From the NCBI GenBank assembly GCA_905215125.1, contig CAJMOV010000094.1, positions 1-7,296 on the forward strand: 7,296 nucleotides of DNA, in the 5' to 3' direction. A program made the translations under genes and the position numbers. The notes under the pieces are model-generated. The model saw nothing but the letters and a program-made list of their open reading frames with translations, ran no database searches and was not told the DNA's origin. Positions within the stretch are counted from its first letter, which is position 1. Each line of letters opens with the position of its first letter. The stretch comes from an uncultured bacterium. GTDB lineage: Bacteria > Bacillota > Clostridia > Oscillospirales > Butyricicoccaceae. Shown here piece after piece: positions 5,314 through 7,296 of this stretch.

Positions 5314-6657
5314 ATGCTTGCGTCCATGCGCGCGGCCATTGAACGGTATAGGATGGTCTCGACGGGGGACAGGGTGCTGTGCGCCCTGTCGGGCGGGATG
5401 GATTCCGTCTGTATGACCCATGCGCTTTGCGCCTTGCGCGGCGAGCTGGGCATCTCGGTCTGCGCCGCTCACTTTTCCCATGGCATCCGGCCCGACAGGG
5501 CGGAAGAGGAATGGGCTTTGGCGCGGGATCTCTGCCGCCGGCTGGGCGTTGAAGTCGTCCGGGGGGAGGGAGACGTTCCCGCCTTTGCGCGGCAGGAGGG
5601 CTTGTCGCTTGAGGATGCGGCGCGCCGCCTGCGCTATGGCTTTCTTCACAGCGCCATGACGGAGCTGGGCGCGCAGAAAGCGGCTACCGCGCACCATCGC
5701 GGCGACAGCTGTGAAACCATCCTGCTCAACCTTATCCGCGGGACGGGCACTGTCGGAATGGGGGGCATCCCGCCGGTGCGGGGCGTTTTTATCCGTCCCC
5801 TTATCGACACCGACAGAGGGGACATCGCCGCTTACGCTGCGCAAAATGGCCTGACGTGGTGCGAAGACGAGAGCAACGCCGACCAAGGCCTGCCCCGCAA
5901 CCGCCTGCGCCACACCGTCCTGCCTGCGCTGCGGGAAATCAACCCGGCCGCCCCTGCCGTCATGGCCCGTATGGCCTACATGGCCCGGCAGGACGGCGAC
6001 TTTCTTTTGCAATGCGCCCGCGAGCTTGCCGGTCAGGCGCGGCAAACCGGGGAAGAGGTGAGCATCCCCGCCCATGCGCTGCAAAGCGCCCATCCCGCCG
6101 TCTCGGGGCGTGCAGCCCGTCTGCTGTACGTCCGTGCAGGCGGACGGGAAGGGGATTTTACCCTGCGGCACGCTGAAGCGGTTCTGGCCCTGTGCCGTAG
6201 TGCAAGCCCGTCGGCCCGCGCCGATCTGCCCCGCGGGCTGTGTGCCCGCCGGCAGTATGGCATGCTGGTTTTTTCCCCCTCCGGGGATCGTCCGCCCCTG
6301 CCGATGCAACGGCTGACGCCCGGGCAGGTCGTGCGGTGGGGGGAATGGCGGCTGTGCCTTGACCCGCCGCAGGGCGGGGAGGGGTGGCCGATGAAGGTCC
6401 GCATCCCCCTGGATGCCGTGCAGAAGGGTCTTTGCGTCCGCCCACGCGCCCAGGGGGACGTCATCACCCTGACGGGGGGAAGCAGAAGCCTGAAAAAACT
6501 GATGATTGACAGAAAAATTCCGAAAAAAGACCGTGACAGAATGCCGGTTTTATGCGATAATAAAAAAATACGGGCCGTCTTTCTGGATAGGCCCATGGCC
6601 GCGGCAGACAGGGCGGAGAAGACCATCTGCGTGGCCGCAGGGAGGGAGCAAGGTTGA
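5314..6657 (+). CDS. tilS: tRNA(Ile)-lysidine synthase
   Basis: TilS modifies C34 of the CAU-anticodon tRNA(Ile) with lysine using ATP, so that it reads AUA codons; the enzyme is cytoplasmic and essential in most bacteria. The 447-residue product is of normal length. The N-terminal PP-loop ATPase domain has SGGMDS (26-31), AAHFSHGIRP (51-60), ARRLRYGF (103-110), the motif ATAHHRGDSCETILLN (124-139) and RNRLRHTVLP (195-204). The C-terminal TilS domain shows VRPRAQGD and SLKKLMIDRKIPKKDRDRMP before the stop. The HH-x-D-D-x-x-E-T motif has Gly in place of the first Asp (HHRGDSCET), and the final part (FLDRPMAAADRAEKTI) is more divergent than usual. TGA overlaps the TTG start of hpt by four bases. 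The last 180 bp are locally AT-rich and contain a candidate promoter. Confidence 0.95.
   Translation: MLASMRAAIERYRMVSTGDRVLCALSGGMDSVCMTHALCALRGELGISVCAAHFSHGIRPDRAEEEWALARDLCRRLGVEVVRGEGDVPAFARQEGLSLEDAARRLRYGFLHSAMTELGAQKAATAHHRGDSCETILLNLIRGTGTVGMGGIPPVRGVFIRPLIDTDRGDIAAYAAQNGLTWCEDESNADQGLPRNRLRHTVLPALREINPAAPAVMARMAYMARQDGDFLLQCARELAGQARQTGEEVSIPAHALQSAHPAVSGRAARLLYVRAGGREGDFTLRHAEAVLALCRSASPSARADLPRGLCARRQYGMLVFSPSGDRPPLPMQRLTPGQVVRWGEWRLCLDPPQGGEGWPMKVRIPLDAVQKGLCVRPRAQGDVITLTGGSRSLKKLMIDRKIPKKDRDRMPVLCDNKKIRAVFLDRPMAAADRAEKTICVAAGREQG
6533..6561 (+). promoter_or_regulatory. Candidate internal promoter in tilS driving hpt (and ftsH)
   Basis: GTGACA at 6533-6538 (5 of 6 to TTGACA) is followed after 17 bp by GATAAT at 6556-6561 (5 of 6 to TATAAT), with an extended -10 TG at 6553-6554. 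It lies in an unusually AT-rich part of the tilS 3' end. Transcription would start near 6568, leaving about 86 nt before the hpt TTG. A perfect TTGACA at 6506-6511 lies upstream but has no -10 at proper spacing. The call is by consensus match only. Confidence 0.5.
6641..6646 (+). promoter_or_regulatory. Ribosome binding site of hpt, inside the tilS 3' end
   Basis: GGAGGG stands 7 bases before TTG 6654-6656, which shares the TTGA tetranucleotide with the tilS stop (TGA 6655-6657). The overlap suggests translational coupling between the two genes. Confidence 0.8.
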
Positions 6658-7208
6658 GCGATTTGATTGCACAGGATATCGACAGGGTGCTTATCACGCG
6701 CGAGCAGCTGCAAAAGACGGTTGCCGACTTAGGCGCGCGTATTTCCGCAGATTACCGCGGGAAAAATCCCATTGTGGTCAGCGTCCTCAAAGGGGCGTTT
6801 GTCTTTATGGCCGACCTGGTGCGGGAGATCACCGTGCCCTGTACCATTGATTTTATGGCGGTATCCAGCTATGGAAACAGCGACCGATCTTCCGGCCAGG
6901 TGCAGATAATTAAAGATTTAGACACCAATATTGAAGGCAGACATGTTATAGTGGTAGAGGACATTTTGGACAGCGGCGTCACCCTGTCCTACCTGCTCGA
7001 GCTGCTGCGCGCCCGACGCCCCGCTTCCGTCAGCCTGTGCGCGCTGCTCGATAAGCCGGCCCGTCGGAGGGTACAGGTCAAAATTGACTACCGCGGGCTG
7101 GAGGTGCCGGACGAGTTTATCGTCGGCTACGGTTTGGATTATGCAGAAAAATACCGCAACTTCCCTGAAATCGGGGTGCTGCGGCGGGAGCTTATCCCGC
7201 AAAAATAA
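6654..7208 (+). CDS. hpt: Hypoxanthine phosphoribosyltransferase
   Basis: The enzyme joins hypoxanthine (and often guanine) to PRPP to give IMP or GMP in cytoplasmic purine salvage. The 184-residue protein has normal length and all main motifs: LKG (45-47) in the pyrophosphate-binding loop, the flexible-loop SSYG (71-74), the PRPP loop VEDILDSGVT (101-110) with E102/D103 for the ribose hydroxyls and D106 as the likely catalytic base, K134 at the purine-contacting position, and the VPDEFIVGYGLDYAEKYRN segment (151-169). It starts with TTG; no nearby in-frame ATG fits. The gene is coupled to tilS by a 4-nt overlap. A run of AT-rich codons (ATA, TTA, AGA, AAT, GTA) covers residues about 82-105, unlike the GC-ending codons elsewhere. 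Guanine and xanthine specificity cannot be decided from sequence. Confidence 0.96.
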   Translation: MSDLIAQDIDRVLITREQLQKTVADLGARISADYRGKNPIVVSVLKGAFVFMADLVREITVPCTIDFMAVSSYGNSDRSSGQVQIIKDLDTNIEGRHVIVVEDILDSGVTLSYLLELLRARRPASVSLCALLDKPARRRVQVKIDYRGLEVPDEFIVGYGLDYAEKYRNFPEIGVLRRELIPQK

Positions 7209-7278
7209 AGTTTGGCCGCCATGCGGCTGCGGCGCGCTCATTCCCGCCCGCGCGCCTGGAAAGGTGGGAGCTTAACCC
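7209..7278 (+). other. hpt-ftsH intergenic region with two GC-rich inverted repeats
   Basis: GCCGC 7215-7219 can pair with GCGGC 7223-7227 around a 3-nt loop, and GGCGCG 7231-7236 can pair with CGCGCC 7251-7256 around a 14-nt loop. Neither is followed by a T-tract, so neither is a convincing intrinsic terminator. The spacer ends with a ribosome binding site for the next gene (AGGTGGGAG, 7262-7270). I see no clear promoter in it. Confidence 0.4.
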
Positions 7279-7296
7279 TTGAATAACCGAGTAAGA
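7279..7296 (+). CDS. ftsH: Probable start of ftsH (ATP-dependent zinc metalloprotease), cut by window end
   Basis: TTG 7279-7281 opens a frame running to the window edge, giving only MNNRVR. It follows a purine-rich ribosome binding site (GGTGGGAG, 7263-7270) with 8 bases between. The short polar N-terminus resembles what precedes the first membrane helix in FtsH, and ftsH is the usual gene after tilS-hpt in Firmicutes. FtsH is a membrane-anchored AAA+ protease that degrades misfolded and regulatory proteins. Six codons cannot prove identity, so the name rests mainly on gene order. Confidence 0.5.

Noticed and set aside
5143..6309. 388-codon open frame antisense to dnaB/tilS
   Set aside because: It spans two real genes on the other strand, has no recognisable domain and no convincing ribosome binding site; it is a compositional shadow.
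6944..6952. Extended -10-like TGTTATAGT inside hpt as a promoter for ftsH
   Set aside because: No -35 box at 16-18 bp spacing and the site lies over 320 bp before ftsH; it is more likely part of a local AT-rich codon run.
7215..7256. Intrinsic terminator after hpt
   Set aside because: The hairpins are short and no T-tract follows either one.
1..7296. CRISPR arrays, tRNA or rRNA genes, insertion sequences, phage or defence genes
   Set aside because: No regular direct repeats, cloverleaf-type segments, transposase motifs or defence-associated domains were seen; nearly all of the window is accounted for by core genes.

Overview
The window is an ordinary stretch of core genome from a GC-rich Gram-positive bacterium. 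The best guess is class Clostridia, perhaps an Oscillospirales/Ruminococcaceae-type lineage. This rests on the gene content (RNase J, a GdpP-type c-di-AMP phosphodiesterase, the gdpP-rplI-dnaB and tilS-hpt-ftsH blocks), strong AGGAGG-type ribosome binding sites, frequent TTG starts and GC-biased codons. The taxonomic call is inference from gene order and style, because no rRNA is present.

Layout. Positions 1-459 hold the C-terminal end of an RNase J gene (+), cut by the window edge. It faces a convergent single gene at 567-1193 (-), a DUF47/PhoU-like protein, and one hairpin with T-tracts on both strands (475-507) can end transcription from both sides. The 1194-1428 intergenic region carries two divergent sigma-A-type promoters, each with a perfect TATAAT, an extended -10 TG and 17-bp spacing. 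An inverted repeat lies between their -35 boxes. Rightward from there runs a tight plus-strand cluster: gdpP (TTG start at 1429), rplI, dnaB, tilS, hpt and the first six codons of a probable ftsH. Gaps are 26-32 bp, then a 4-nt overlap (tilS/hpt), then 70 bp. No terminator is visible in the cluster, so it probably forms one long operon. A good candidate internal promoter in the 3' end of tilS (6533-6561) could feed hpt and ftsH separately.

How the genes fit together. The cluster combines c-di-AMP turnover (GdpP), translation (L9, TilS), replication (DnaB), purine salvage (Hpt) and membrane proteolysis (FtsH). These are housekeeping functions, usually seen as two separate conserved blocks in Firmicutes such as Bacillus, here joined end to end. 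I see no mobile element, CRISPR array, tRNA, rRNA, defence system or intein. No undescribed system is evident. The points most worth a second look are a Ser in place of the expected His in the GGGH motif of GdpP, the shared gdpP/DUF47 regulatory region, and the internal tilS promoter. No intergenic gap exceeds 300 bases.
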